A DNA stretch of 64,000 nucleotides from Okapia johnstoni (lineage: Eukaryota; Chordata; Mammalia; Artiodactyla; Giraffidae). The position numbers were made by a program, and so were the translations under genes. Positions 32,951-45,499 of this stretch are shown piece by piece; position 1 is the first letter of the stretch, and each line of letters opens with the position of its first letter. Location of the stretch: positions 80,210,385-80,274,384 of the forward strand of contig CM044315.1 in assembly GCA_024291935.2 (NCBI GenBank), given 5' to 3'. The notes under the pieces are model-generated. The model saw nothing but the letters and a program-made list of their open reading frames with translations. It was not told where the DNA came from and searched no databases.

Positions 32951-33034
32951 CTCACTGACAATCTCACTGCACTTGGACTGGAAATGAGGCAATCTCAGGA
33001 GTCCACAAGTCAGAGAGCGCTGACTATTTTTCAG

Positions 33035-33145
33035 AAGACTTGTGAGTTCTAGCCCTGGATCTGTTGCTGTGTGACTGTAGTCAAGTCACCTCACCTCTCT
33101 GGGCTTCAACATCTGTATGGGTTCAACGTGGGGCTGGAGTCACTG
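33035..33145 (+). mobile_element. MIR fragment, plus strand
   Basis: gagttctagccctggatctg, gtgactgtagtcaagtcacc, and tctctgggcttcaacatctg match the MIR core. Confidence 0.65.
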
Positions 33146-33834
33146 CCCTGCCTCCCCAAACCCTGCTCAGTGCAGTCTAGAGAAAACCATAGCGGAAGAA
33201 CAGGACCCATTCCGTGACTGCTGGGCTGGAGGCCCTGTGTGCTGGGGCACCTGAGGGAGCCCTGGCTGCTGGCCAGTTCCCAGCCCCAACTTCTCCCGCC
33301 TCCACTCTTGGGCCAGCTGCCAGCGTGCTGATGCCCAGCTGCTCTGCTGCTGTGTCAAGTCTTCCCTTGGGGCTGCCTTCTGCAGGGACAGGGGTGCAGT
33401 GGGTTTGGGGTGGGGGAGGTTGGTGCCTGTACAGGACAGCCAGAAACCATGATGCCACTGCCTAGCATGTATCATGTGTGATTTACTCAGCCCTGTGATC
33501 CTGGCCCAGGGCCTCATACAGAGTCACTGCTCACTGAATTTAGACAAACTCATCTGTATCCACATGCATTTTCTTCTGGAAATCTACATTTTCTTAGTCT
33601 TCCCTAACAATGAAAGTTAAAGCCTGAAATGCAAATACAAATGCTGAGTGACAAGTCGGAGTTGGGCCTTTATTTGGCAGGCAAAAAAAGGTCAAGGATT
33701 TAACAAGAGAATTTACATAACAGTATTTTCTTATGGAAACAACTGTATTTCAGAAATGAAACATAAACTTCAGTGCAATTACTGAACCTACCGGAAACTT
33801 CTGGACTAGGCACAGTGACAGAAACAATACAGAT
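33146..33834. other. Intronic sequence, nothing recognised
   Basis: The 33167-33517 minus-strand open frame has no recognisable domain and no splice support. Confidence 0.4.
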
Positions 33835-34015
33835 TTCTTCAATTATTCCTCTCAATAGCCACCTGAGTAGGTGCTGTTAATTATTAATTTACATAGAAGC
33901 TCAGAGAGATGAAGAGACTTATTCAAGGTCATACAACTAGTAAGTGGTGGATACTATTTGAACCTATCTTCCTCTGACATGAGTGCAGGAGCTCTTAACA
34001 GGACACTGCCCTGGT
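33835..34015 (-). mobile_element. MIR SINE, minus strand
   Basis: Reversed MIR: gagtaggtgctgttaattat, agctcagagagatgaagaga, aaggtcatacaactagtaag, caggagctctta. Confidence 0.8.
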
Positions 34016-34385
34016 GTGGCTCCCAGTCAGTGCCATCACAGAGAGTCGCACAGAGGCCAGGGACAGCACGAGCGGTCAGTGCAGCTGGAGATGGGGTAGA
34101 GAAGATCTCTGGCAGTGTGTAACATTCAGTGAGGCATCCAGAGTCCCTCATAGCCCCCCATCCCCTTGCCTGCCTTTTATTGTGGGTTCCTATGGTCTTT
34201 CTGAATTCCAGAAAGTTCCACAAAGCAAAGGAAAGATGGATGGCCATTGCCCCTATAACACAGTGCATTGCAGAAATGCATGTAGAAATGCATGTACTTC
34301 AGCAACCAAACCTTCGGCCACATCTTTCCTCTCTAATAAACACCATCAACTTCTGGCGAAGTTCCTCAAGGATCAGGGCTGTGGA

Positions 34386-34751
34386 TGTACAGCAACATAG
34401 ATGGACCTGGAGGGCATGATGCTAAGTCAAATAAGTCAGACAGAGTAACACAAATCCTGTGTGATATCATGTTTATGTGAAATCTAAAAAATACAACAGA
34501 CTAGGGAATATAACGAAAAACCAGCAGACTCACAGATATAGAGAACAAACTAGTGGTTACCAGAGGGAAGGGTGGGGATGCGCAAAGCAGGGGTGGGAGA
34601 GTGGGAGGTACAAACTATAGGGTGTAAGACTGGTTCAAGGATGTATTGTACGACACAGGGAACATAGCCAATATTTTGTAATAAGCATAAATGGGAAGTA
34701 ATCTCTAAAAATTGTATAACAATTTTTAAAAATTAAAAAAAAAAAAGAATT
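34386..34751 (+). mobile_element. 5'-truncated L1 3' end, plus strand
   Basis: L1 3' UTR text (agcaacatagatggacctgg, agcagactcacagatataga, gacacagggaacatagccaa), ending in an A tail at about 34735-34746. Probable target duplication: gggctgtgga (34376-34385) and gggctatgga (34752-34761), one mismatch. Confidence 0.82.
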
Positions 34752-34761
34752 GGGCTATGGA

Positions 34762-35479
34762 ATAGCCCAGGGTCTGTGCACTCAGGTAATCCACAATGGA
34801 GAAGAAAAAGCCCAGACAAGCAGGAGTACGGGAAGCCAGAGGCCAACAGGAAAGGCTCTTCCCATGGCTATGCAGGACAGTCAGATATCCCGGATGGAGC
34901 AGCTCAAAACCAACTCCCCCACTGAGAAAGCAACAGTAACTTCTAAAACACACAGCCCTGGGTATAGCAGGCCATGTCAAGTTATTACCAAATTAAAATG
35001 CCTTAGAAATGGCCTCCCGACTATCCCAGTGAGAGAAGAATAGGGGGAGTGTTGGGGACTCTGAGTCATGCAGCAGGCTGGGACCTCTGGGGCAGTGAGC
35101 GGTCAGAACCACCAAGATTAACTGTCTCCAACTCCCTCGGGCCAGAATGGTTAGTTTCTCTAAGGCACTCCCACTCTAAATGCCAGGAAGCCCCCACAGA
35201 TGTCTGATCAAATCATTCAACCCTTGTTCTCCTGCTCTGCAGCTGGCCTTTCATTTGGGGAGATTTAGCATTTGGACCCAGTAAGAGCACCCATTGTCCT
35301 GCAAACGTGACTACCGAGCGCCTGGGGTGAAGAGTGTAAACCACTGCACTCTTCAGAGGAAATCCAGATGGAGAGGCTGGCACCTAAAAGAAGGAACCAG
35401 ACTTCCTATGCCTCTGCCTCACTCAGAAGCCCCGAGTTTAAGGAATCAGGTCAAACAACAAACGAGTTGTAAGTGGGAA
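34762..35479. other. Intronic sequence, nothing recognised
   Basis: No family or exon recognised. Confidence 0.4.
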
Positions 35480-35640
35480 GAACACAGGACCTGGAATTAG
35501 GAACTTGCACAAAGGACATTGCAAACCATGTGACTCTGGGCAAGGGAAGGACAATCTGATTCTCAGCTTCTTCATCAGCAAATGGGAACCATTCACTTCC
35601 CAGGGATCTTGGAGGATGTGGTGAGAAAGGACATCTGGAG
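35480..35640 (+). mobile_element. Probable MIR fragment, plus strand
   Basis: MIR-like phrases with extra sequence between them: ggacctggaattaggaactt, catgtgactctgggcaaggg, cttcttcatcagcaaatggg. Confidence 0.45.
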
Positions 35641-36349
35641 GGGCTGGCTGATCTCCAGAGTGCCACACAAATGCTTCATGAAAGGTGAGGTGGCAGAGGC
35701 AGGCAGCCAGATGGTGCAGGCTTCAAATACTGGGCTCAAGTGTGGATTCTGTCCTGGAGAGAGTCCTAAATGATTTCCAGTGGGAGAGTGCCCTTGATCA
35801 TCATGTGCATTTTCACAATCAACATTCGGGAGATGAGGAGGAGAGCATGGCAAAAGGCTGAAAGCAGCAGCCCCTGAGACGGAAAAATAACCAGGAGAGT
35901 GTGATGTCTCAGTTGCCAGAGGAAGGAAGGGTCTCAAGGAGGATGCAGGGACCAATTGCATCGAACACTGTGTGGGTCCTGGGAGGAGGTGGCCATAGGA
36001 TTGACGGCTGGATCTGCCAACACAGGGGTTACTCTTGACCTTGAGGAAAGCTGTTTCACTGGAGTGGGGGTGAAATCCTGATCTCATTGGGTTTAAGAGA
36101 AAACAGAATTGGAATCAGGGAATAATAGACTTCTATTTTTAGAAGTTTTGTTATAAAGGGAGACAAAGAAATGGGGCAATAGCTGGAGGGAAAGCACAGG
36201 GAAAGATTTTTTCTGAGGTTAGGAAAATCTTTAGCATGCATATAAGCTGGTTAGAAAAAGGGGGAAACACATGCATGGGGCAGTAGAGGTGGCACCATTG
36301 GAGAAGTCTTGGAGAAGGTGAGAGGGGAAAAGTAGAAGGGCTGGCTTAG
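35641..36349. other. Intronic sequence, nothing recognised
   Basis: The minus-strand open frame 35593-36087 has no recognisable domain. Confidence 0.4.
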
Positions 36350-36560
36350 CTCTGTATACCCTGCCCTGCCCTAGCCAGTGACCACCTATTTATCTTGAAC
36401 ATTCAGTTAAGCACCACCTCCTTCATGAAACCTTTTGTGATGGCTTCCCCCGCCAAGCAGAACCAGCCTCCCATGCCTGTGAACCTCATTTTACCTAGCG
36501 CTGACTTTCACCTGACCTTGCTCACTTGTTCCCACATTCTCCCTCTCTCATTCCCACCTC
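36350..36560 (+). mobile_element. Possible L2 3' region fragment, plus strand
   Basis: agcaccacctccttcatgaa and accttttgtgatggcttccc recall the L2 3' UTR. Short and diverged. Confidence 0.4.
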
Positions 36561-36599
36561 CTGCCCTTCTGTCCTCTCGTTCACTCAGTCACTCAGCAG

Positions 36600-36800
36600 A
36601 TACTCAGAGGCAACAGAGTCACTCTGCTTGGGCTTATATCCTGGCTCCACCACTTACTAGCTGGGCATGTTATTTAATTGCTCTGTGACTTAATTTCCAC
36701 ATCTTTAAAACTGGAATTACACTAAGTCTTCATAAAATTGTGGTGAGGATTATACTGAGAATAAAGTGCTTAGTGCAATGCTTGGCACACAGTTCTCCCT
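36600..36800 (+). mobile_element. MIR SINE, plus strand
   Basis: Clear MIR order: ctggctccaccacttactag, ctgggcatgttatttaattg, ccacatctttaaaactggaa, gtggtgaggattatactgag, gtgcaatgcttggcacac. Confidence 0.85.
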
Positions 36801-38284
36801 CTCCCTCAGTACATGCTAACTGTGACGGTCTTGTTGTTAAGTGCCAGATGCTGGCCTGGGATTAGAGATACAATGATGTATAGCATGGAAATGCGGCCTG
36901 GCACTTGTTATCCTGAAGAATAACTATCCATTTAGACATCTTTCTCTCCTAGACCATGAAATCTGAGCACAGCGCCCATCACAAAGTACCACGTGTGGCA
37001 CCGAGAGTATGAGTACCTAGCAAAATGTTCGCTGGCCTGAACGCAGTTGGTTACCTTGACTTGGAAGGTTAACTGACAGCAAGGGTGGGGGTGAGGTGGG
37101 GTGGGGATGGGGAAAACGAAGAGTGGACTTTGAGGGTTAGGACTCTATAAATCAGTGATGGGCACCTCATGACCAATGGCCTAATTTCTAGAACGTCTCA
37201 GAAAAGACTGAACTTAGAAAAGCCACCTACTGTGCCCCCTTACTCCTTCCGTGAGCTAGTTTACTGGAAGCCGTTCAAAGAACCGGTTGTGAGAATGAAA
37301 TAAGACCATAAATGTAACACACCCAGCACATAGCCTGACAAACCATAGTTAACAAGTATTAGCTTCTTATCAAGCACACGTAGCAACTTAATTAAGGTAG
37401 CCAGTCAAGGTATGGCTGTGCTGAGAGGGCTGGCATGATGGACACACAGGAGAGTCCTCAGCACAGAGCTCATCCCGCCACGGCTTCTTCAGTTCTGTGC
37501 TCTCGAGCCTTCTGGAGGAAGATGCACTGTTCCGATGACTAGAGAGACGCCTCTGGCACAATGACATGATTTGGGAAATGGCAGAAGCAGCTTAGGTTAG
37601 CTTCGGTAATCCTAGCCTGTCACTAAACGCTTTCATTTTCTTTTTCCTGAAATAACTTTTATGTAAGAAAGGTTATTGAATACTGCCAAAGATACTTTCA
37701 AGCTCCAAGATATAGAGCTTTCTCCCTCAGGATAGTTTCTATCGCCTCTGAGTGGCTCTCCCTCCGTGACTACAGGTCTGCTGGCTCTTCTTGAATTATC
37801 ATCAGTCTTTCCATTGACCCACACTTGGGGTGTGCCGATCCGTCCTGCCCTGGGCATCACTGACCCCTGGCTCTTTGTGAACTCCACTGCAGACTTGGCA
37901 TCTATACAGTGTTGCCCACTTAGAGTGATCTATGATCAACTTGGTGGCACTGTCTCATGTCTCTTTAAGAGAACAGGGACTGCTTGATCTGTGTCATCTG
38001 GAATTTAGGGTATTTCTTGGCTCTGGAGGGCCTGCATCTCAGCTCCTGTTACTGGGAACTGCAATACCTTCTCAACGAATCAGTCATTCTGCTCTCTGAT
38101 CAGTGATTCTGGAGCTGATATTACTGCAGTTTCTCTTTGTCTCCAAGGCCCTGTACTTCACTTCATTTTGGCTGGGAGGATGCTTTCCAGGAAGCTCTTG
38201 CAAATGCTTTTAGCCTGAGCTATACAGGTAGTTCTCACCAAGACTCTCCACCAGGAATCTCTTTTGATTATTCCAATTTTGTTT
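36801..38284. other. Intronic sequence, nothing recognised
   Basis: A weak L2-like phrase occurs at about 36950-37020. Otherwise no family or exon recognised. Confidence 0.4.
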
Positions 38285-38525
38285 CTACATGTGTGTGTGT
38301 TGTGTGTGTGTGTGTTTAGTTACTCTGTCATGTCTGACTCTTTGCAACCCCATGGACTGTAGCCCGCCAGGATCCTCTGTCCATGGGATTTTCCAAGCAA
38401 GAATACTGGAGTGGGTTGCCATTTCCTGCTCCAGGGGATCTTCCTGACCCAGGGATCCAATCTGCATCTCGTGTGTCTCCTGAATTGGCAGCAGATTCTT
38501 TACCACTGTGCCACCTGGGAAGCCC
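38285..38525 (-). mobile_element. Bov-tA SINE, minus strand, with a TG-rich tail
   Basis: Reversed SINE ending at the right in gtgccacctgggaagcccc. The tail side carries a TG/CA microsatellite at about 38289-38315. Confidence 0.9.
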
Positions 38526-38589
38526 CTTTTTTCCTCATTTCACTTAAAATGCACACTCTTTCTGGGTGGTAATGAAAAGAACAGAGGAA

Positions 38590-38745
38590 TTAGCATTTAT
38601 TGAGCATGAACTATGCACCAGACAGTTGACCTAATTACCTAATACAGCTTTACAGTAATCCTCTGAGGCAGAAGAGCCCTTACATCCAGGCGTGTGGGGC
38701 TAAGAGAAACTGAGAGAAGCATGGTTGGAAGATGTGCTGTTCTAT
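38590..38745 (-). mobile_element. MIR SINE, minus strand
   Basis: tagcatttattgagcatgaa, ctatgcaccagacagttgac, acagtaatcctctgaggcag are the reversed MIR 3' half. The core follows, diverged. Confidence 0.65.
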
Positions 38746-39935
38746 AAAACTTCACATGATAAACTTCGGTAGGGATTACATTGAGTCTGTAGGTTGTTTT
38801 GGATACTATGGACGTTTTAACAGTATTAATTCTTCCAGTCCATCAGTATGAAACATTGTTCCATTTATTTGCATCTTCTTCAGTTTCCTTCATTAGCGTC
38901 TTATAGTTTTCAGTGCAGTCTTTCGTCTCCTCAACTAAATTTATTCTGGGGGACTTTATTCTTTTCGATGCAATTGCATATGGGATTGTTTTCTTAATTT
39001 CTCTTTCTGATAGTTCATTATTAGTGTACAGAAACACAGTTGATTTTAATACATTGATTTTGTATCCTGCAACTTTACTGAATTTTTTAAAATACTTCTA
39101 ACAGGTTTGTTTTTATTTTTGGTGGAATCTTTAGGAACGTTAAGTCATCTGCAAATATACAGTTTTACTTTTTCCTTTTCAATTTGGATGCCTTTTATTT
39201 CTTTTTCTTACCTAACTGCTTTGGCTAGGACTTCTGGTTCTATGATGAGAAAAAATGGCAGGAGTGGACATCTTTGTCTCATTCCTGATCTTAGAGGAAA
39301 GACTCAGCTTTTTTACCATGGAGTATGATGTTATCGGTGGCCTTATCATACGTGGCCTTTATTATATTGAGTTACATTCCTTTTTATACTCACTTTGTTG
39401 AGAGCTTTTATTATGAATGGATGTTAAGTTTTGTCAAATGCTTCTTTTGCATCTACTAAGATGATCATATGATGTTTTCCTTCATTTTATTAATGTGGTG
39501 TATCAAATCAATTGATTTATGGATGTTGCACCATCCTTGCATCCCTGGAATAATCACAGTGTATGAACCTTCTAAAGTACTGTTGAATTTAGTTTGCTAA
39601 AATTTTGTTGAGGATTTTTACATCTATGTTCATCAAAGATATTGGCCTGTAATTTTCTTTTCTTGTAGGGTCTTTGTCTGATTTTGATATCAGGATAGCG
39701 CTGGCCTTATAAAATGAGTTTGAAAGTGTTCCATCCTCTTCCATTTTTTGGAAAAGTTAGAGAAGGATTGGTATTAGATCTTCTTTAAATGTTTGGTAGA
39801 ATTCAACAGAGAAGCCATCTGGTTCCGGACTTTTATTGTTGGGAGGCTTCTGAATACTGATTCAATCTCCTTACTCCTAATTGGTCTGTTAGGATTTTCT
39901 ACTTCTTCGTGATTCAGTCTTGGTAGTTTCATATG
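38746..39935 (-). mobile_element. L1 ORF2-to-3' fragment, minus strand
   Basis: Reversed L1: ggattacattgagtctgtag, gcatatgggattgttttctt, gtaatgccag-type text, and ttggcctgtaattttctttt. The coding region is full of stops. Confidence 0.85.
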
Positions 39936-40510
39936 GCAAATTTAACATGGCCACAAAACTAATTACAATTCACATTTCCTCTGCATACTCTGGTTAAGAC
40001 TTACATTTATGGTCATTGTCAACAAAGTGCAGTCACAACTTTCAGAGTTGCTGGAAGCCAGTATTTGTGGACAGCACGCAGGATAACATAGCGTGGTATC
40101 AAGAGTAATGATGTAACCAGCATGAAATAAAGGGAACTGGAGAACTGAAGAGATAAGATCTATATTGTTTCCATAAAACAGGTTCCTGAAAGTCCTGGCA
40201 CTGTAAATAATAATAGTACTGCAACCTTTTTTAGTGGTTAGGAGATGTGAAATTAGTCAGGAATTATATACCTGACAATTTAAAAAAAAAAAAAAAAAAA
40301 AGATGAGATGGTCCCTGAACCAGAAAGAGAGAGTATCTGGATACTCTAAAGAACCTTCAGGTGCACTGATTCAATAATAAACACATACCTAAGTATCTCT
40401 TCTTTCCTGTGTTGTTCTAAATTCTCATCAATAAATCATTACATCTCAAGTGGATGGACCCATCAACTTGCTTATACAGCAGAGACCTTACAAAAATATT
40501 TAGCTGGGGC
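39936..40510. other. Intronic sequence with a 20-nt A run
   Basis: A poly-A tract lies at 40282-40301. No family recognised for the flanking sequence. Confidence 0.4.
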
Positions 40511-40522
40511 TCTGCACATCCT

Positions 40523-40720
40523 AGGGCTTCCCTGGTATCTCAGCTGGTAAAGAATCTGCCTGCAATGCTGGAGACCCTGGTTCAATTCCTGGCTCAGGAA
40601 GATCCCTGGAGAAGGGATAGGCTACCCAGTCCAGTATTCTGGCCTGGAGAATTCCATGGACTGTATAGTCCATGGGGTCACAAAAAGTCAGACACAACTG
40701 AGCAACTTTCACTTTCAGTT
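40523..40720 (+). mobile_element. Bov-tA SINE (ctactcagctgg type), plus strand, perfect target duplication
   Basis: Starts agggcttccctggtatctca, contains ggataggctacccagtccag and the ctgtatagtccatggggtca variant, and ends in an actttcactttcag tail. Flanked by perfect 12-bp copies of tctgcacatcct at 40511-40522 and 40721-40732, so it is one of the younger insertions here. Confidence 0.95.
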
Positions 40721-40839
40721 TCTGCACATCCTTGGAGCAGCCCTACTCTAGGATAACTATTATCATCATTCTTGACAAGGGAAACTGATTCTAAAATCCA
40801 TCCTTTTTTCCCACCAAATCCTTTGCTTTCTTTCATAGA

Positions 40840-40985
40840 AAGAACAGTAGGCTTAAAGGTAAAAAGACTGGAGTTTAAGTAACTAACTCTTGTACTTACT
40901 AGTTGTATAACCTCGGGCATGAGAAAATCAGTTCCCTTAACTCTTAAAATAACTAAAATAAACAGGACTGATGGGAAGATCAAAT
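40840..40985 (+). mobile_element. Possible MIR fragment, plus strand
   Basis: actcttgtacttactagttg and tataacctcgggcatgagaa resemble the MIR core. Weak beyond that. Confidence 0.45.
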
Positions 40986-41967
40986 GGTTTCTTGCAACAA
41001 TGCAGGTCAGAACATTCTTTAAAAGTTATACAAATGTCAGTAACTATTTCTACTCTTTTAATGTTTGACTTCTACTTTTACTGCTTCTAGACCACCTGAA
41101 TTATCATCATAATTTCACTAATTTAATGAAGAAAAAAAACTGTTTCTTTTCTGTTTCTTACTTGAATTAGTCTCTCCAACTCACTTGGCTGTCTCCAAAC
41201 TTCTGCTCTATAGGTAGGGAGATCAGGAGGCTCCTGGGAACAGAGAAGGAGGACCACTGAAATGAAGCAAACATCTCATACACAAGGTCTTGTCTTCAAC
41301 TGGCCAGTCTATATCTGAGCTCAATGAGAAGGCTAAATCTCATCAGATCTGTAGCATAGTATTTACTGATCTCTTTAATGTTTCTTTTTCCAGAATGTCA
41401 TACAGTTGAAACCATGCAGTATGTAGACTTCTCAGACTGGCTTCTTTCATTTAGCAATGTACATTTAAGGTTCCTCCATACCTGCTCAGGGCTTGATAGT
41501 GCATTTCTTTATAGTGTCAAATAATATTCCATTGTCTGGATGTACTACAGTTTGTTTATCCATTTATCTAATGAAGGCCATCTCAGTTCCTCTCAGTTGT
41601 TGGCAATTAAGAATGTTTTAAAGGTAATTAAACAAAAAGGCCTTTATTACTGTACAAGCTAGAGCAATGTGCAACATTTGTGCCATAGTGCAATATTTCT
41701 GTGCAGTTTTCGTATAGATATAAGTTTTCACCTCAATTGGGTAATAACCTACAAGAGTAATTGCTAATCAGACTATGTTTAACTTTTATAACATCTTGCC
41801 AAAACGGCTGACCCATTCTGCATTCCTGCCAGCAATGAATGAGACTTCCTGTTGTTCCACATCCTTGCCAGCATTTGGTATGTCAGTGTTTTGGATTTTA
41901 GCCACTCTAATAGGTGTGTGGTGATATTTTATTCTTGTTTTAATTTGCATTTCCCTAATGACACATG

Positions 41968-42181
41968 CAGTTTCCCTGGTGGCTCAGTGGTAACGAATCT
42001 GCTTGCCAATGCAGGAGAAATGGGTTCAATCCCTGGGTTGGGAAGATCCCCTGGAGGAGGGCATGGCAATCCACTCCAGTATTCTTGCCTGGGAAATCCC
42101 ATGGACAGAGGAGACTGGTGCGCTACAATCCATGGGGCCACAAAAGAGTCAGACACAACTTAGCGACTAGACAACAACAAC
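41968..42181 (+). mobile_element. Bov-tA SINE, plus strand, nested in L1
   Basis: Starts cagtttccctggtggctcag and ends with an acaacaacaa tail. Flanks aatgacacatg (41957-41967) and aatgtcacacg (42182-42192) form an imperfect duplication. Confidence 0.92.
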
Positions 42182-42769
42182 AATGTCACACGATATGAGC
42201 ATCTTTTCATATTTTTATTTGCCTTCTGTTTATCTCGTGATGAGGTATCTATTAAGGTCTCCGGCTCATTTCTAACTGGGTTTGTTGTCTTCTTATTGTT
42301 GAGTTTTAAGAGATATTGTATATTTTGAATAAGTCTTTCATTAAACATGTGTTTCACTAGTATTTTTTCTAATTCGTGGCTTGTTTTTTTTATTCTTTTA
42401 TCAGTTTCTTTCACAGAACAAAAGTTTTTTATTTTGATAAGCCAGGTTACTCATTTTTTTTCTTTCATGAATTGTACTTTTGGTTTTGTGTCTAAAAACT
42501 CATTGTCAAATCCAAGGTCACATAGATTTTCTCTTGTTACCTTCTAGGTGTTCTATGATTTACATTAAAGTCTATTAGATTCCATTTTGAGTTAACTTTT
42601 ATGAAAAGTATAAGGTGAAAGATTCAGTTTCTACACATGGATGACCAATCGTGCTGGCACCACTGGTTGAAAAGAAAATCCTTTTTTTCCATTGACTTGC
42701 CTATGCTCCTCTGTCAAAGATCAATTGACTGTATTTGTGTATTTCTATTTCTGGACTCTCTTCCATTGG

Positions 42770-42935
42770 TCTGTGTAGCCCACCGGGCTCCTCCGTCCAT
42801 GGGATTCTCCAGGCAAGAATACTGGAGTGGGTTGCCATTTCCTTCTCCAGGGGATCGTTTCAACCCAGGGATCGAACTCAGGTCTCCTGCATTGCAGGCG
42901 GATGCTTTAACCTCTGAGCCACCAGGGAAGCCCCC
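42770..42935 (-). mobile_element. Bov-tA SINE, minus strand, tail truncated, nested in L1
   Basis: Reversed SINE from gtgtagcccaccgggctcct to gagccaccagggaagccccc. The tail end beyond the shared BovB-like part is missing. Confidence 0.88.
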
Positions 42936-43312
42936 ACTGACATCTAAACAATGTTGGATCTTTCTATATATATTTCTTTGTGTGTGTGACAATATAAATG
43001 ATATTGTGTTTCAATTTCAAATTCCAATTGTTCATTTCTGGTATATAGGAAAGCAACTCACTTTTGTATATTAACGTTGTATCCTGCTTCTTTGCAACTA
43101 ACTGCTAGTTAGTTCCAGGAGTTTTTTGCCAATTTTCTGGAATTTTCTACATGGTCAATCACATCATCTGTGAACAAAGACAATTTTATTTCTTTCTTCC
43201 TAATATCTATGCCTTTTATTTCCTTTACTATTAGCTAGACCTTTCAGCATAATGCTGAATAGGAATAGTAAAGAGGGACACTCTTGTCTTTTTCCCAAAC
43301 TTGGGTTTCTCA

Positions 43313-43534
43313 GGGCTCCCCTGGTGGCTCAGCGATAAAGAATTCACCTGTAATGCAGGAGATGCATGTTCAATCCCAGGGTCATGAAGATCCCCTGGAG
43401 AAGGAAATGGCAACCTACTCCAGTATTCTTGCCTGGAAAATTCCGTGGACAGAGGAGCCTGGCAGCCTCCAAGCCCATGGGGTCGCAAAGAAGTCAAACA
43501 CAACTTAGCAACTAAACCACCAACACCACATCTA
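43313..43534 (+). mobile_element. Bov-tA SINE, plus strand, nested in L1
   Basis: Starts gggctcccctggtggctcag. Tail accaccaacaccacatcta. Flanked by gtttctca at 43305-43312 and 43535-43542. Confidence 0.92.
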
Positions 43535-44464
43535 GTTTCTCATTATCAAGCATGATGTTAGGTATAGATTTTTTTTGTAGATGTTCTTTGTCTAATTGAA
43601 CAAGTTTCTTTCTATTCCTATTTTGCTGACAGTTTTTCCTAAAATCATGATTGGATGTTGAATTGTATCAAGTGCTTTTTTGCATCTTACAGATATCATC
43701 ATATGGCTTTTCTTATGTAGCCTGATGTGATGCAACAGAGTAATTGATATTCTAATGTTGAACTATCCTTGTATATCTGGAATAAATCTCACTTCATTAA
43801 GATGTATGGTTCTTCTTATACATTGTTAGATTCAACATGCTAATATATGTCGAGAATTTTTGCATTATGCTCATGAAAGATATCGGTCTATAGTTTTCTT
43901 ATAATGTTTTTATCTGGTTTCGGTTTCAGAGTAATGCCAGCTTCACAAAACAAGTTAGGAAGTGTTCCTTCTGCTTCTATTTTTCTGGAAGAGATTGTAG
44001 AGAATTGGTATCATCTTTTCCTTAAATGTTGGATAGAAGTCACCAGTGAAACAATCTGAGCCTATTTTTTCCGTGTTTTTGTTTTGGAAGGTTATTGATT
44101 ATTGATTCTATTTCCTTGGTAGATACAGGCCTTTTCAGATGACCTATTTCTTTTGCATGAGTTTTGGTAGTTTGTGTCTTCCATGGAATTGGTCTATTGC
44201 AGGCACAGAGTTGTTCACAATAGTCCTTTATGACCCTTTTAATATCCATGAGATCAGTAGTGGTGATCCCTCTTTCATTTCTGATATTAGTTAATTTGTG
44301 TCTTCTCTCTTTTTTCTTGGTTAACCTGGTTGGAGGTTTATTGATTTTATTAATATTGTCAAAGAATCAGCTTTTGATTTTATTGATTTTCCTCTACTGA
44401 TTTCTACTCTTTGTTCCTATGATGGCCTCCTAAGTCTTATTTTCCATTCCATTTCTGCTTCTGT

Positions 44465-44660
44465 CCAACCCATATACCTCCCTGCAGCCAAAATCATCTT
44501 CCTACAAGTCAAAACTAATTAAGTTTCTCAACTCCTTAAAATACTTCAATGGCATCTTTTGTCTTCAAGAAGCCCAAACTTCTTACTGTCTCCTCCAAAA
44601 CCCTGTATGATTTGGTCTGCCCATTCCTCCAGACTTATCATGTCTCATCCTTAGACATCA
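44465..44660 (+). mobile_element. L2 fragment, plus strand
   Basis: aaaatacttcaatggcatct, cctccaaaaccctgtatgat and ttggtctgcccattcctcca follow the L2 region before the 3' UTR. Confidence 0.6.
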
Positions 44661-45097
44661 TGGAGTTTTGACACCACAGAAAAGACAGATATTAAGTTTT
44701 TACACAAATATTTATTTCAGTTATACATAATGAAGAACTATTTAAGTAGGCCAACAGAATGTACAGGAAACTCTTCAATTGATTCAGATTTTAAAAGACC
44801 CTGAAGAAAAAACTAGAGAAAGCGTTGATAACCAAAAATTAATATAACATGGATTTTTGAAAATAGTATTTAGAGACCTAGAGATCATAAGGAAAGTTTT
44901 TTTAAATTACAGAAAAGAAGACACATCCCAATATACTTTTTCATTAAAAAGGTATATAAGGACAATACAGAAAATGTAAGCTCAAAAGAAATGACATACT
45001 TACAATCTGACTGCCCTAGCACAACTAATACTACATTCTGCAGTAGCTGTTATGCTATATTCAGATATGGTTATCGTGATAGGCTTGAAGGTGATAC
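44661..45097. other. Intronic sequence, AT-rich, nothing recognised
   Basis: No family or exon recognised. Confidence 0.4.
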
Positions 45098-45230
45098 CAT
45101 GGTTCTCAACCCTGACATGTTAGAATCACCTGGTGGAAATTTTAAACATGAAGGTAGCTGAGTCTGATTCCTAATCAACTAAACCAAGACTCTGGGTGGC
45201 AAGGTCCTGGGTTGAGAAATATTGTATATA
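45098..45230 (+). mobile_element. MER5A (hAT-Charlie) copy
   Basis: atggttctcaaccctgacat at the start and gggttgagaaat at the end are decayed terminal inverted repeats. Between them are ttagaatcacctggtggaaa and an AATCA...CTCTGGG stretch typical of MER5A. Confidence 0.75.
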
Positions 45231-45336
45231 GACATGTCCTATGTATAGGCAGGGGCCTCCCCTCAAAAGTGAGTTTATTTTTGGTATCAATCACCTGGGA
45301 AAGTGAAGAGTTCCTCAGACAGGAAGTGTACTCTTT

Positions 45337-45499
45337 TAGAGCAGTATTAGACTCACATGGGGAGCTTTAAAAATCCCAATGCCTAGGCCACACCTCAAGT
45401 CAATGACTTCAGAATCTTTAAGGGGTGGGAGACAGGCATCAGTAATTTTTTAAGCTCCCTCGGTGATTCCAGTACTCAGTCAAGGTTAAGAACCACTGT
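45337..45499 (+). mobile_element. MER5A (hAT-Charlie) copy
   Basis: gactcacatggggagcttta, cctaggccacacctcaagtc, gtgggagacaggcatcagta, ending ggttaagaaccactgtg, the MER5A terminal repeat. It is the better kept of two neighbouring copies about 100 bp apart. Confidence 0.85.

Larger units (their letters stand above)
41365..44430 (-). mobile_element. Long old L1 (ORF2 to 3' UTR), minus strand, with three SINEs
   Basis: The left part is reversed 3' UTR (aatattccattgtctggatg, cagcaatgaatgagacttcc). The right part is reversed ORF2 (gttaggaagtgttccttctg, ttcatttctgatattagtta, tgtgtcttctctcttttttc). It is interrupted by SINEs at 41968-42181, 42770-42935 and 43313-43534. A stretch at about 41625-41690 does not fit the L1 and is unexplained. 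No open frame. Confidence 0.88.

Noticed and set aside
35593..36087. 164-codon open frame, minus strand, same strand as ST3GAL3
   Set aside because: Considered as an alternative exon. The peptide resembles no sialyltransferase segment and part of it lies over a probable MIR.
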